This document shows, piece after piece, positions 1 through 11,824 of a stretch of 64,000 bases of DNA (positions are counted from its first letter, which is position 1; the number at the start of each line of letters is the position of its first letter). A program made the translations under genes and the position numbers. Source of the DNA: Haberlea rhodopensis (Eukaryota; Streptophyta; Magnoliopsida; Lamiales; Gesneriaceae); contig CAJQUN010000522.1 of assembly GCA_907163345.1 (NCBI GenBank), positions 248,001-312,000 of the forward strand, written 5' to 3'. A model generated the notes under the pieces. It saw nothing but the letters and a program-made list of their open reading frames with translations. It did not search any database and had not been told where the DNA came from.

Positions 1-1144
1 TATAAAATGTACTCCCTGTGAAGTTCTGAATCTGTACAGCTTCCACGCAATGTTCATGTTTCAAGCTTACACGCTTTCATAATATCAAGTTTAGTATCGT
101 CACTGAGAATATGATACTCAACCACATGATGAATTCAATACAACAAGAATCTATTATTTATTCTCAATCATAAATAATTACATGTCAATGCAGTTCTGTC
201 TATCAATCTATCACTCAACACTTTCTCAAACCGGTCATGCCAAAGGCATCCATATCCAACTCCATGTCCAGACCACGTACATTTACGTGTCCACCATACC
301 ACATATAACAAACTCAATTCACATATTCGTTCCCTTATATTCAGTCATCACAATTATTCACATATTCGTTCCCTTATATTCAGTCATCACAATGATTCAC
401 ATATTCGTTCCTTATATTTAGTCATCACAATTATTCACATATTCGTTCCCTTATATCCAGTCATCACAATTCAACAATTTTTGAATACTGAAATATGAAA
501 TAATTCATATTATACCTGCTCGTACGTCACCACGTACCTTGTAATCGGTGTTTACCATCAAGTCACCCTCCTTGTTGTCCGAGAGCTAAAGAAGACTCTA
601 CATGAACTCAAAGTTATAAGGGTTATCTCATAACCAATAGTTGATGCACAAAATATCATATTACTTCATAAAGTTATGCCCATAATATCACATAATCCAA
701 ACTCCTAACAACAAAACTCAATTTAGCCAATTAACATGTTCCAAACATCCAAACCAACACCGAAGTGATTCAAGCCAAGACATGAAATAAAGGATCCATG
801 TAGATAAGGGATTCTACCATTTAAATCCAATTCCCTTAATCCCAACATAAAGTCATTTATTTGTTTAATTTCAACTTTAACAAATTAAAGATGCATTGGA
901 TTCCAAAATTCTTGATTTAGAACTCACTACTTAGTAATTATTACTTTGACATAAGTCAATAATACATGTTATGCTATCCATTCAAGCATAAACATCACCA
1001 TAAACTCTATTCCATGTTATAACACATACTAGCATGTATCTAACCCATTTATTTACACACTACACATGCTTCCAAATGTAAAACATCTCATACCATAGGC
1101 TAACACCCACCAAACTATTACAATGGCTAAAAGCATAGAAGTTA
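1..1144. other. Left flank, LTR-like non-coding DNA
   Basis: I see no gene here. The segment is AT-rich. Around 520-600 its complement resembles retrotransposon LTR sequence (a conserved-looking stretch with CACGTAC and a GAGAGCTAAAGAAG word), so it is probably part of another LTR cut by the insertion at 1145. It holds a 39-bp tandem repeat at 319-471. The short ORF at 182-421 only reads through that repeat and is not a credible gene. Confidence 0.4.
319..471. repeat. 39-bp tandem repeat, about four copies
   Basis: About four consecutive units start with TCACATATTCGTTCC and run through TTATATTCAGTCATCACAA. They differ by a few substitutions and a single-base deletion. It is a simple minisatellite inside the LTR-like flank. 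Confidence 0.85.
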
Positions 1145-1473
1145 TGTGATGTCCGGAGATTATTGGTGTTAATCCCGGTGTAGTAATAATCCTTAATGGA
1201 TTTTCATTATGGCAGTTATGAGTTAATTGTGGTTTTGGGACTCCCGGGGATTTTTAAATCTCGTATTTAGAGTCATTGGATCCAATGGATGAGATTGTAT
1301 TCTCGTTGTGGTGATAACCTTGGAATTTGGTCTTTGGTGGAATCTGGGGTCCAGAGTACTTTGTACTGGGGCTGGTAATGGAATTTGAGTTGGAGAGATA
1401 ATTATTGAAAACATATGATTTTTAATGAGTCATGATGTAGTTGTGGAAGTATTGGTATTTTGGAGCCTGAGTG

Positions 1474-1484
1474 CTATATATACC
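1474..1484 (+). promoter_or_regulatory. Putative LTR TATA box
   Basis: CTATATATACC lies 330 bp into the LTR, followed 30-80 bp later by a CT-rich leader (CTCTCCTCTCCCTC). It is repeated at 28053-28063 in the 3' LTR. Position and leader suggest the Pol II start of the element; this is inference. Confidence 0.45.
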
Positions 1485-1861
1485 AAGTGGACTCGGTATT
1501 CCGTCATTATACGGAATCTCTCATCCCTCTCCTCTCCCTCACGCCATTCTCTCACCCCAAACCCTTCCCCTATCCCCTGGTTGAGCAAAATCGATGGAGG
1601 CTCATCCTAGGAGCTGGATTTCTCGAAGATAATAAGGTATTATTCATCCCCTCGCATTTATCTTCTTTTTTATAGTGGTTTTGTGGTGGTTGGGAAGGAT
1701 TTGTGTTGGGTTTAAAGAAATGAGTTTTTAAAGAATTTTGGGTTGGTTGGTTTGAGGAGTTTTTATGGTGTTTTTGTTGAGGATTTATGTTGTATGGGGT
1801 GTGAGGATTGTTGTTGGGAAAAATTTTGCAAGAAAAACGCCATTTTTGGCTTTTACAGGTC

Positions 1862-2150
1862 GAGGCGATCGACCCCCAGGGCAGGGCGATCGATCGCCGT
1901 GACGTTGTTGAAAATTTCAGGAAGATGAACAGTGAGGCGATCGACCGCCTCAAATGAAGCGATCGATCGCCAAGGGGCAGTGGGCTTTTGTGTTGTGAGG
2001 CGATCGACCGCCTCAAAGAGAGCGATTGATCGCCATGAGGCAATGGCCATTTACGCTAAGAGGAGACCGATCGCCTGAAAAGTAGCGATCGATCGCCTGT
2101 TCCTATTTTCGTGAGGCGATCGATCGCCTGAGATGATGCGATCGATCGCC
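1862..2150. repeat. Paired palindrome array, GGCGATCGATCGCC type, LARD 5' LTR
   Basis: About ten copies of a 12-14 bp palindrome (GGCGATCGATCGCC and near variants such as AGGCGATCGACCGCCT) come mostly in pairs 6-9 bases apart, with 20-30 bases between pairs. The array lies downstream of the putative TATA box, so it would be transcribed. The corresponding array of the 3' LTR is at 28442-28729. Confidence 0.85.
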
Positions 2151-3468
2151 AATGCATGTTTTTGGGGAATTATTTCGTGTTGAGTTTTCAGTGCATGCTT
2201 CGTCCGGGGTCTTTTAAAATGGGTAATCGTCATGGATGATGATATTTTTGGGGTTTGTGAACGTGCTTGGGCACGTGGTTGCATGCTTGAGATTAATTAT
2301 GGATTATTAATCGTATTTAGCACATAATTCATCGGTCACGGGACCAAGGCAAGTTTGGATTCGAACTACGGGATTATAAGGTATGTATGACGTAGGAGCA
2401 TAGCCCTTTTATATAATTGCAATTGTTGAGTGCTTGGTACACTGTATTGCAATGAATGTGTATGGGAATGCATGATATATGGTATTAGCAACAAATGTAT
2501 ATGAAAATGCATGATTTATGGTAATTGCTACAATGGATATATATGCATTGGGAATTTTATGGTGCCGCTTTTGAGCGAGCAATAATTAGGATGTCGTTGC
2601 CTTTGAGCGAACATCGGTTATGACGCCACTGCTGTTGAGCATGTGTGGGAATGAAATGCCGCTATTGTAGAGCGAGCAATGGAATGGAACTATGGAACCA
2701 AAAGTGAGATATATGGAATATCTGTAATCATTGTTTAATGATTTGATGCTATTGATTATGATATCGGTATATGGCTAATGGATATGTTAATCAATATAAT
2801 GGTTAACTGGCATTTGGGAATTTGATGGTTTCAGTGTTTTGAGAACAGGGACAGAACAGGAAACACTGGATGAGGATGGTACCATCCAGGGAGTATATTT
2901 TGTATTTCATAGCATTTACATTGTTGTAAATTATGAATTGTATTATTGTGATTATGGGATTTGGGATATTGGTATGCTCACCCCGTGTGGGGGCTGTCTC
3001 TGTTGGGGCAGGTAATTAGGTACATCGATGGTTTTGGAGTTGAGCTCGAGCTATGGAATGGAGGTGATTCCAGGGATCGAAGTACCAGCGACGGTATTGA
3101 GCATGATACTTTATACATTAGATACACGTATACTTTTTCGATGCTCGCATGTGAGCAGTATCTTGTGTATATGGATTGTATAAAGAAGGCAAGGGCCTTT
3201 CTCTTTTCATTTATGTGTTGCATGCAATTAATTATGAATTGCTAGATGAACTGAGAACATGTTAGTGTGTTATATTGGTGCATGATATGTTTGTGGACTT
3301 GGTCGGGGGAATTAGACATTATATGGAATAATGTAACGGAAATTTATTATATGCGTGAGTTGCTATGATGACAAGTGGGTTTTCCCCCCCTACATAAATG
3401 ATTACATGCACTAAATGCTTGGATTAATACAAAATAACGGGTTAAGGACATGGGGGTCCTTACATTAG

Positions 3469-3480
3469 TGGTATCAGAGC
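3469..3480 (+). other. Primer binding site, tRNA-iMet
   Basis: TGGTATCAGAGC, complementary to the 3' end of plant initiator tRNA-Met, lies four bases (TTAG) after the LTR end. It fixes the plus-strand orientation and the 5' LTR boundary. Confidence 0.9.
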
Positions 3481-3941
3481 AGTGGTTTGCTCATTTGGGG
3501 CTGTTGAGGGCCTAGAATCATATTGATGGAAATGAGTAGCACATAAATATGTATGATGGTAGTTAGTGCTGTGTGACACAACTATTTTGCTTATGTGCAT
3601 TTATCATATGTGATCATAGTGGAACAATTATATGTCATGACATCTATGAAATCATAATATAACCTGTTGATTATGATTGTGAGTTGTGACACAGGGACAA
3701 CCAAAGGGAGCATTTTGAAATGTATTGGGATACAGGAAGTACCTTGTACTCATAGTTTATGCATTTACTCGTTATAATCATATTGTGGTGAATATGGATT
3801 ATCACATGCTCATAGTTTGGATTGTTCCTGTAGGGACGCTATGACACGAAGGGCTAAGGCCAGGGTTGAAAGACACGAAAAGGTGACCTGCATTTTATAT
3901 ACATCATGGATTATGCATTGTGGTTGCATGTATATATTGGG

Positions 3942-4440
3942 TGATGATTTTAATGCTTTGCCGCTGTCACTTGAAGCGATGATAGAACACTTGCCGCTGT
4001 CATGACAAGCGAGGTGCATTAAAATACACTCATTGTGGTTGTATATATTGGAGTGATGATTTTAATGCTTTGCCGTTGTCACTTGAAGCGATGATAGAAT
4101 ATTTGCCACTGTCATGACAAGCGAGGTGCATTAAAATACATTCATGGTGATGTATATTGGAATATGGAATATGCATTGTATTGCAGGTATAGAGGGAATA
4201 CTTGGTGAATATCCCATGAGTCGTTGTTATGGATGAGTGATGATTTTAAATGCTTTGCCGCTGTCACTTGATGCGATGATAGAATACTTGCCGCTGTCAT
4301 ATCGTAGCGAGGAAAGAATATTTGCCGCCAAATGTTGAAGCGAGGGTATTGCCGCATGTCGCATTTGGGCAAGGTTATTCGATGCTGCTGATATGTCGAA
4401 GCGAGGGGCGCAGTCATGACAAGCGAGGTGCATTAAAATA
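3942..4440 (+). repeat. Long tandem modules, GATGATTTTAATGCT to GCATTAAAATACAC
   Basis: Three or more irregular units run from GATGATTTTAATGCT through GCCGCTGTCACTTGAAGCGA and GCCGCTGTCATGACAAGCGA to GCATTAAAATACAC. The same flanking words bracket a comparable block in the Tekay LTRs (complement of about 17450-17635 and 24390-24575), with different CCGCT...AGCGAGG fillings. Confidence 0.75.
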
Positions 4441-4449
4441 CACTACCGT

Positions 4450-5060
4450 AACAAGACTAGGGATCCGCTATTCTATTGGCGATGGTTTATGCCACCGGGT
4501 ATTCATAGCGATGGTTCATTCAGATATCCTATTGGCGATGGTTTATGCCCCCGGGTATTCATAGCGATGGTTCATTCCGCTATTCTATTGGTGATGGTTT
4601 ATGCCGTCGGGTATTCATAGCGATGATTCATTCCGCTATTCTATTGGCGATGGTTTATGCCGTCGGGTATTCATGGCGATGGTTCATTCCGCTATTCTAT
4701 TGGCGACGGTTCATGCCGCCGGGTATTATATAGCGATGGTTCATTCTGCTATTCTATTGGCGATGGTTCATGCCGCCGGGTATTATATAGCGATGGTACA
4801 TTCCGCTACACCCATTAACGATGGTTCATGCCGCCGGGTATTATATATAGCAACGGTGCATTCCGCTACCTCTATGGCGATGGTTCATACCGCCGGGTAT
4901 CGTATAGCGATGGGTCATCCCGCTACCTCTTTGACGATGGTTCATACCGCCGGATATTTATAGCGATGTTTTATGCCGCTGACTCTATGACGAGAGATCA
5001 TGCCGCGGATTCTATATCGATGGGTTATACCGCTATGTGCGTAGCACTGGAGTACACCAC
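4450..5060 (+). repeat. 57-60 bp tandem repeat, CCGCTATTC / GCCGCCGGGTATT
   Basis: Roughly ten units alternate CCGCTATTCTATTGGCGATGG with GCCGCCGGGTATT...AGCGATGGTT half-units, decaying after about 4980. Every half-unit is bracketed by CCGC on the left and GCGATGG on the right. It lies in the LARD interior and is not coding. Confidence 0.85.
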
Positions 5061-7320
5061 CTATGAGCAATGGGTGGTGATTGCGTGCCACTGTTGGATG
5101 ACGGAGACAGGTATGCCGCTATCTTGTTAGCGATGAGGTATGGCAAATTACTGTTTATTTAGCATTATTGTGGATATCATGTGTTGTTTTACTTATGCCG
5201 TCATGTGTTTGACGATGAGACTATGGATGTCGTGTATCGACATATACCGTCACGAGTTGACGATGTTATTTTGAATGTCATATGTTGACAAGTACCGTCA
5301 CGGGACGACGACGACATAGTGGATGTCTATGTAGACGCGTAGCGTCGTTTCGATGATTAATACGTTTATGTATATGTATTTAGTCGTATGGTTTGAGTGC
5401 CGATGGCGAGCACATGGTAGTGCCTGGGTCGCTGGTTGACGAGACCATTATGCCGAGTAGGTCGCTCGATGAATCATTGGGTGCGCCGTACGGGAAGTGT
5501 ACCGCAGCACATAATTGAGGTAACTATTTTACGAGTAGTGGTACCTTTGGGCATACTCGTTGGTATGGCTATGGCCAAGTGACTGGTAACAGGAGTAGTT
5601 GTTGAGGAAACTACTTACTCATGTTGTTGTGACATGTGTGTGGGCATGATCACACCACCCCTGAGGGTGTGGAATTAATCCTACGGGATTAGGATTGCTT
5701 TGTGGTTGAGCAAGGGCAACGAGATTTTCTTTTGTGCATTGATATTAGAGAAATATTGGTGATGACCCACTACTCTAATGGATGTTACGGTATGGTGTAC
5801 CGGGATGGGACGAACGATATGTCGGTGGGCTTGGTATAAGCAGCCTTTTTGCTAGCCAGGTATTGTAGTAGTGTTATAGTGTTCTTGTTATGGCGATTAT
5901 ACTACACGTTGGGACCGAGTTCGGTGAATCGTATGATGATACGATGAGGACTTATGGTAGACTCTTGTAGTCTCTATGTGGCATGATGATTGAGGCAGGG
6001 AATACCTCACGGGAACGTTTATACGTCAATTGTTTTGAGGGACTTATACTGGGACAGTCAATTTAGTTGGTGGTACCAACATGAGTGTCAACAAGTCGTT
6101 GTTAGCTCTAGTTGAGCATCCTTGCATATGGAATGCAACGGGGGGTCACAATTGGATTTGTGGGATATAGCTAGTGGGGTAACACTACTATATTGATTTT
6201 ATCTCTTGGAGAGATTTGGATTGTATGGTCATGGAGACAGCTGGTATTGATTAGGGGTTGATTGTGAATCAACCGGGGGAAGCCTTACTAGTGTTGGACT
6301 AGGTGTTGGCTTCGTACTTCCAGCGAGACGTTCGAGGAGACGTGGTAGCGCTTATCGTGTACGCCCAAATTAACCCCACTCAATCCTCAAGATTGATAAC
6401 AATAATGTAGTAGTGTGCGTAGGGATCGATCCCATGAGGAGGTGTGAATCTTTATGTTAATGCAAATCAAAACAAAAAAATTAAAATAAAGATGGGGTTG
6501 TGAGTGATTGAATTATACTACTTAAATTAAAACTAAAGATTAACTAATGAAAGCGATTCTTGGTATCGGTCGACTCTTCCTTGGAATTATCATCTATTTC
6601 ATCGATTCACAAAAGACTCAATTTTTCATATGAATATTCATCGTTGGACGTTTAATCCAATAATCAAAGTCCTATATCACCTTACGTTTAGTTAAGTAGC
6701 CCAAGCGTTCTAGTTTAATCCTTATCAAACAATCAATCAAAATACAAGCGATTAAGATTTAAATCGATGATAGCATATGAACTAGTGAGATCGATGAAGC
6801 TAAACAACATAATCCAAGCGTCTATGTTTAATCTAGTCAAGTGTTCTTCCTAAGAATTTAACGAACTCACAAGCGAAAATTCATCAATCTTAGTTGCTTC
6901 ATAAATTAGAGGGATCAAACGATTCCGTATTTGATATCTAATTTAGCTTTAGATTACATGCAAGTTATTAGGTTGTCAATCCAATATAAAAACACAACAA
7001 TCATGGCAATAAAATCAGAAAAGCTCTTGATACTCAATAAAATTGATAATTAAAGCGTAAGAATCTCCCTAAGATAAATAAAATCCAAGGATTTGTCTTC
7101 CTCAACCAAGAATTAAACACTAGCTACACATAATTAAAACAAAACTATAAATAAAAACAAGGGAAAGAAAACTAATCCGATCTCCGCTCGTCGAGGTGTC
7201 AATCCCGCCTTCGCTTCGATCTTCGTAGCCGTCTCCAACAAAATTGAAAGAAAATATAAAACAAGTATAAAACTACTCTACCCTAACTATCTAGATGGTT
7301 CAAAGGTCTGATTTTCGTCC

Positions 7321-7331
7321 ATATATGTATA
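7321..7331 (-). promoter_or_regulatory. Putative TATA box of the LTR
   Basis: On the minus strand CTATACATATATGG follows the palindrome array by about 80 bases, so the array would sit in U3 just upstream of transcription start. Equivalent words lie at about 11281 and 15241. The promoter role is inference. Confidence 0.4.
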
Positions 7332-7407
7332 GGGAGGCTGATGGAGTAGGTTAGAATCCATGTGGTAAGGAAAGAAATCAAGAATTTTAACTTTCCAAAA
7401 TCCTATT

Positions 7408-7492
7408 GGCGTAATTACGCCAAAAATGGCGTAACTACGCCTAAATTCCCGTAGCACTGGCGTAGGTACGCCTGAAATGGCGTCTTTACGCC
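7408..7492. repeat. Paired palindrome array, GGCGTAATTACGCC type
   Basis: Four 14-bp palindromes or near-palindromes (GGCGTAATTACGCC, GGCGTAACTACGCC, GGCGTAGGTACGCC, GGCGTCTTTACGCC) lie in two close pairs. The same array lies at 11368-11452 and 15328-15412 in the other two LTRs. Confidence 0.85.
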
Positions 7493-7864
7493 TGATTTTC
7501 CATTTTTCTGGCGATTTTCGTATTTTGACCATAACTTTCTCATACGAACTCCGAATTTGATGAATCAGCTGTCCACGCGAAGATAACTCAAAGTTATACA
7601 ACTTTTGTATGGACCACGTTTCCAAAACAAGGCTCGAACATATAGAAATTTGAGGAGAAATGAGCAACATGTGTCTTGGATTCTGGTATTTTTCTCTTTT
7701 CTTCAACTTTATTGCTTCTTTCATCATTTTAGCTTGATTTCTTCACATTTCCCTACATTTACACAAATATACGATTAGGTAGCATATGTATCAATTTATC
7801 CATCAAAATATACCAAATCGTAGACAATTAAGCGCAATAGATGTGTATATTTCTAGTCACATCA

Positions 7865-7877
7865 AACACCCCCATAC
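7865..7877 (-). other. Polypurine tract, interior A
   Basis: On the minus strand GTATGGGGGTGTT directly precedes the LTR start TGATGTGAC. The same tract follows LTR 2 at 11825-11837. Confidence 0.75.
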
Positions 7878-9182
7878 TTAAACTTTACTCGACCTCGAGT
7901 AAATCAGACAAAACTACAATCTTTTTGTTTGGCTCATAGCATCATAACAAAATAACTTGTTCCCACTTTAATGCCTCAATAATTTTAAACATGCATAGTA
8001 ATGAAAGGCGGTGAAAAACTAATAATGGAACAAGTTCAATCTCTAAACAATTCGTACCAAACAAAGTAGTGAACGTGTGTGGGTGGTCATAAACAAGTGT
8101 CATGTACAAATTATAGATCCAAAAGAAGTAAACCCACAATAGTTCAAGTCATACACTAACACAAGTATAAGCTCACTTGCACACCATTCTCCACTATCTT
8201 AGCCACTTTTCAAACACGAATCAAGTAGGTCTTTATTAGCTTGTAGATTGGCCTAGGTATTGGCTTATGAAAGAAAGGAAAAAGATATATCAAACAAGAG
8301 AGTATGATGATATGCACACTAAAAGCTTCTCTTCTTGCATGAACTTTTCAACTTTGTTCTTTTTCACAAGGTTTATTTCAACACTTTTCTTCTTTTGTGC
8401 CTTGGCTCCCCTTGGAGTAATATTTTTCTCAAATTCCTCAAGGCATTCCTTTTCTTTCATGTATTTCATTCTTTTGACAATAAAGTTCACAAATATACTT
8501 CAATGATTCCCAAGTGCATTTGAATGAAATACATCATACTCCCTTAAAAGGTATGGATTGAAATCATATTTAGGCTAAAAGGGTAGGATGATAAGCTAGT
8601 CAAGGAATGTTGAATGGGGGTCTTTAGTATGCTTAGCATACTACCATTCTTTTACATTAAGGCTCAAAAAGAGTACTAGAGATTGATTTTATTTACATGG
8701 TAGGCTTGATAAACTCAAACGCATCAAAGATTGCCTATATCACTTTCATGTTTGCAAGTAGTCTAGACATACGCCTCAAAGAGCATGCAGTTAAGTTCTA
8801 GCAGGTATTAGAGACTTCTTAAGACTATTACAAAGTTCACACAATCTTCACTAAGCTATGCACACTTCACAAGCCATGACAATAATGTGCTCAAAATATT
8901 CAACTACTAAGTTAAAGTAAACTTTGCATTAGAGTTCAAAGTGTTCCAAGGTTAACAATTCACCTATATTCAAAAGCATGCATGATATCAATTAGGTTTC
9001 ATCAGGGGCTAGTGATTCTAAGCATGTGTTCATTACTAGCTATGAGCTCAAAATTTTCAAATTTTTTGATTTTTTTTGTATTTTTGTAATAGAAAAGCAA
9101 TAACAAGCCACTAATCCCTCCCCCATACTTAAATCTTACATTGTCCCCAATGTAAGGCAAAAATACAAGAGAAGAGAAAAGT
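7865..9182 (-). other. Interior A, 3' non-coding part
   Basis: This stretch between the gag-like ORF and the 3' LTR is non-coding by my reading. The short ORFs at 8267-8523 on both strands overlap each other and are identical or nearly so in interior B (12227-12483), as expected from duplication. I recognise no pol motif. The equivalent stretch in the second interior is 11825-13141. Confidence 0.6.
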
Positions 9183-10160
9183 CTAACTAAAAAATAATAA
9201 TAAAAAAATAAAAGGGAGAAAGGAAACTAACTCCCCTTGGGTTGCCTCCCACGCAGCGCCTCTATTTAACATCGGTGGCCTGACGCCAGTTCTCTTGCTT
9301 AAGGCGATGCCTATTCGCCTTGCACCTCTTGGAGGATTTTTGTCTTTCACTATGTCGCCTTCCTCCAAAGAAGTCAGTTGAGGTCGATCAAGATCTACCT
9401 CGTGGCATCCTTTAACTTGTTGTCCCCTATGCTCGCCTTTGGGAATCTCATTCTGGTGAGATTCCTTGTTATCCACCTCGAACTCTGTTTGTTGTTCAAG
9501 TATTGATTGCCTTAGTACCATCGTTGCTGGAGTTTCTACCTCTTTGCCACTGTCCAAGGTGATGTTGTCTTCGAGAAAATAGTCCCAATGATCCATTTCA
9601 TCACAGTATTCTATCGCCAACTCCTCTTCCACAACACATGATTCATCGAAATAATCAACATAGTTCTCAGTTGGAAACATACCATTCGGAGTTGTAGGAT
9701 GTACAAGCTCCTTTTCTTCTATTGGCACATGTGTCTCCTCTTCTAGATCGGGTGGCATCAGTACCACATCACTCCATGATTCGAATGCAATCATGGTCTC
9801 CTTTTGTGCTGCTATCCGATCGGCCGATCTTATTAGTTGCTCCATTTGGTTAGCCAAATTCTGAGTGCTAACCCTGAATTCCTGTTGGAATTGCAAAGTT
9901 CTATCATTAAGTGTTGAAACAAGATCCTCTAAAGACTCACCAGGGATATGGTATTGAGGTTGTTGTGGCCATGGCGGGTATTGCGGTATGTATGGCGGTA
10001 GGTTGGATTGCATGTAGTGTGGAGGTGGGCTCATCCATTGATTGTCATAGGTGAGATTGGGATGATCACTCCAACTTGAGTTGTATGCACTTTGTCCAAT
10101 CCCTACGCCAAGTTGTTGCACAAGATACTCCAACTCGTCTAAGCTACCATACTCCATCAT
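9183..10160 (-). CDS. Gag-like ORF of non-autonomous element, copy A (325 aa)
   Basis: The frame stays open further upstream but that part runs through the PBS and into the LTR, so I take the start at the ATG at 10160 (MMEYGSLDELEYL). The product is Pro/Gln-rich at residues 40-80 (SPPHYMQSNLPPYIPQYPP). It then has a predicted helical stretch near 85-125 (LEDLVSTLNDRTLQFQQEF, then TQNLANQMEQL) that resembles the segment after the capsid-like part of Athila-type gag proteins (recalled, not searched). An acidic C-terminal half (many E/D) follows. There is no CCHC zinc knuckle, no DTG protease and no polymerase motif. It probably assists particle assembly or RNA packaging while enzymes are borrowed. 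Copy B has the same length with seven amino-acid differences, which argues the frame has been kept. Confidence 0.65.
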   Translation of the reverse strand: MMEYGSLDELEYLVQQLGVGIGQSAYNSSWSDHPNLTYDNQWMSPPPHYMQSNLPPYIPQYPPWPQQPQYHIPGESLEDLVSTLNDRTLQFQQEFRVSTQNLANQMEQLIRSADRIAAQKETMIAFESWSDVVLMPPDLEEETHVPIEEKELVHPTTPNGMFPTENYVDYFDESCVVEEELAIEYCDEMDHWDYFLEDNITLDSGKEVETPATMVLRQSILEQQTEFEVDNKESHQNEIPKGEHRGQQVKGCHEVDLDRPQLTSLEEGDIVKDKNPPRGARRIGIALSKRTGVRPPMLNRGAAWEATQGELVSFLPFIFLLLFFS

Positions 10161-10280
10161 GGCAAGATTCGATTTTTCATAAATCCACCTATAAGCACAA
10201 ACAAACAAGAGTAGCGGTGGGGGAAAAGAAAGGGAAAGAAAAAAAAAACAGAAAATATTAACACAAAAATATACAACGCC

Positions 10281-10298
10281 TCCCCGGCAACGGCGCCA
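10281..10298 (-). other. Primer binding site, tRNA-Asp type, interior A
   Basis: On the minus strand TGGCGCCGTTGCCGGGGA begins five bases after the end of LTR 2. It is the PBS word of Athila-type elements, complementary to tRNA-Asp as I recall. The PBS of interior B (14240-14257) carries one change (CCGTGG). Confidence 0.8.
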
Positions 10299-10303
10299 AA
10301 ATT

Positions 10304-11824
10304 TGGTAGCGCTTATCGTGTACGCCCAAATTAACCCCACTCAATCCTCATGATTGATAACAATAATGTAGTAGTGTGAGTTGGGATCGATCCCACGAGG
10401 AGGTGTGAATCTTTGTGTTAATGCAAATCAAAACAAAACAATTAAAATAAAGATGGGGTTGTGAGTGATTGAATTATACTACTTAAATTAAAACTAAAGA
10501 TTAACTAATGAAAGTGATTCTTGGTATCGGTCGACTCTTCCTTGGAATTATCATCTATTTCATCGATTCACAAAAGACTCAATTTTTCATATGAATATTC
10601 ATCGTTGGACGTTTAATCCAATAATCAAAGTCCTATCTCACCTTACGTTTAGTTAAGTAGCCCAAGCGTTCTAGTTTAACCCTTATCAAACAATCAATCA
10701 AAATACAAGCGATTAAGATTTAAATCGATGATAGCATATGAACTAGTGAGATCGATGAAGCTAAACAACATAATCCAAGCGTCTATGTTTAATCTAGTCA
10801 AGTGTTCTTCCTAAGAATTTAACGAACTCACAAACGAAAATTCATCAATCTTAGTGGCTTCATAAATTAGAGGGATCAAACGATTCCGTATTTGATATCT
10901 AATTTAGCTTTAGATTACATGCAAGTTATTAGGTTGTCAATCCAATATAAAAACACAACAATCATGGCAATAAAATCAGAAAAACTCTTGATACTCAATA
11001 AAATTGATAATTAAAGCGTAAGAATCTCCCCAAGATAAATAAAATCCAAGGATTTGTCTTCCTCAACCAAGATTTAAACACTAGCTACACATAATTAAAA
11101 CAAAACTATAAATAAAAACAAGGGAAAGAAAACTAATCCGATCTCAGCTCGTCGAGGTATCAACCCGCCTTCGTTTCGATCTTCGTAGCCGTCTCCAACA
11201 AAATTGAAAGAAAATATAAAACAAGTCTAAAACTACTCTACCCTAACTATCTAGATGGTTCAAAGGTCTGATTTTCGTCCATATATGTATAGGGAGGCTG
11301 ATGGAGTAGGTTAGAATCCATGTGGTAAGGAAAGAAATCAAGAATTTTAACTTTCCAAAATCCTATTGGCGTAATTACGCCAAATATGGCGTAACTACGC
11401 CTAAATTCCCGTAGCACTGGCGTAGGTACGCCTGAAATGGCGTCTTTACGCCTGATTTTCCATTTTTCTGGCGAGTTTCGTATTTTGACCATAACTTTCT
11501 CATACGAACTCCGAATTCGATGGATCAGCTGTCCACGCGAAGATAACTCAAATTTCTACAACCTTTGTATGGACCACATTTCCAAAACATGGCTCGAACA
11601 TGTAGAAATTTGAGGAGAAATGAGCAACATGTGTCTTGGATTCTGGTATTTTCCTCTTTTCTTCAACTTTATTGCTTCTTTCATCATTTTAACTTGATTT
11701 CTTCACATTTCCCTACATTTACACAAATATACGATTAGGTAGCATATGTATCAATTTATCCATCAAAATATACCAAATCGTAGACAATTAAGCGCAATAG
11801 ATGTGTATATTTCTAGTCACATCA
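10304..11824 (-). repeat. LTR copy 2 (internal LTR) of three-LTR element
   Basis: It is 1521 bp, with the same ends and internal landmarks as the outer LTRs, and serves as 5' LTR of interior A and 3' LTR of interior B. It is not flanked by a target duplication of its own, as expected for an LTR made by recombination. Confidence 0.9.

Larger units (their letters stand above)
1145..3464 (+). repeat. LARD 5' LTR (2320 bp)
   Basis: It begins TGTGATGTCC, ends TCCTTACA, and is followed four bases later by the primer binding site. Positions 1145-2371 match 27723-28949 closely, which defines it as an LTR. It contains a TATA-like box at 1474-1484, a pyrimidine-rich stretch at about 1515-1560, a palindrome array at 1862-2150, and at 2560-2690 several GCCGCT-spacer-AGCGAGC modules of the kind that fill the interior. 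ORFs on both strands here are incidental. Confidence 0.85.
3465..6342 (+). other. LARD interior, left segment, non-coding tandem modules
   Basis: After the primer binding site this segment carries no recognisable protein. From 3942 to about 5300 it is dominated by repeated CCGCT...AGCGA modules. From 5300 to 6342 the sequence is unique, with scattered CCGTCA/TGACGA pairs and nothing I can name. ORFs between 4142 and 5130 merely read through the tandem repeat, which keeps multiple frames open. Confidence 0.7.
6343..7864 (-). repeat. LTR copy 1 (3' LTR) of three-LTR element
   Basis: It starts TGGTAGCGCTTATCG and ends AGTCACATCA on the + strand. It is 1522 bp and nearly identical by eye to the copies at 10304 and 14263. 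It contains a palindrome array at 7408-7492 and a minus-strand TATA-like word at 7321-7331. The ORF at 7287-7727 is an LTR read-through, not a gene. Confidence 0.9.

Noticed and set aside
1570..2050. Minus-strand ORF of 157 codons and a 65-codon ORF in the LARD LTR
   Set aside because: They run through the palindrome array and recur in the other LTR only in broken form.
1862..2150. CRISPR-like array of repeats and spacers
   Set aside because: The repeats are palindromic, vary in sequence, lie inside LTRs of a plant genome, and spacers are themselves repeated between arrays. No cas gene is present.
4142..5130. Several ORFs of 60-120 codons on both strands
   Set aside because: They read through a tandem repeat with unit lengths near multiples of three; the peptides are repetitive and without domains.
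10161..10340. Longer start for the gag-like ORF (385 codons)
   Set aside because: The extension would translate the primer binding site and LTR end, which cannot be in the same genomic RNA in that order as normal coding sequence; the ATG at 10160 fits better.
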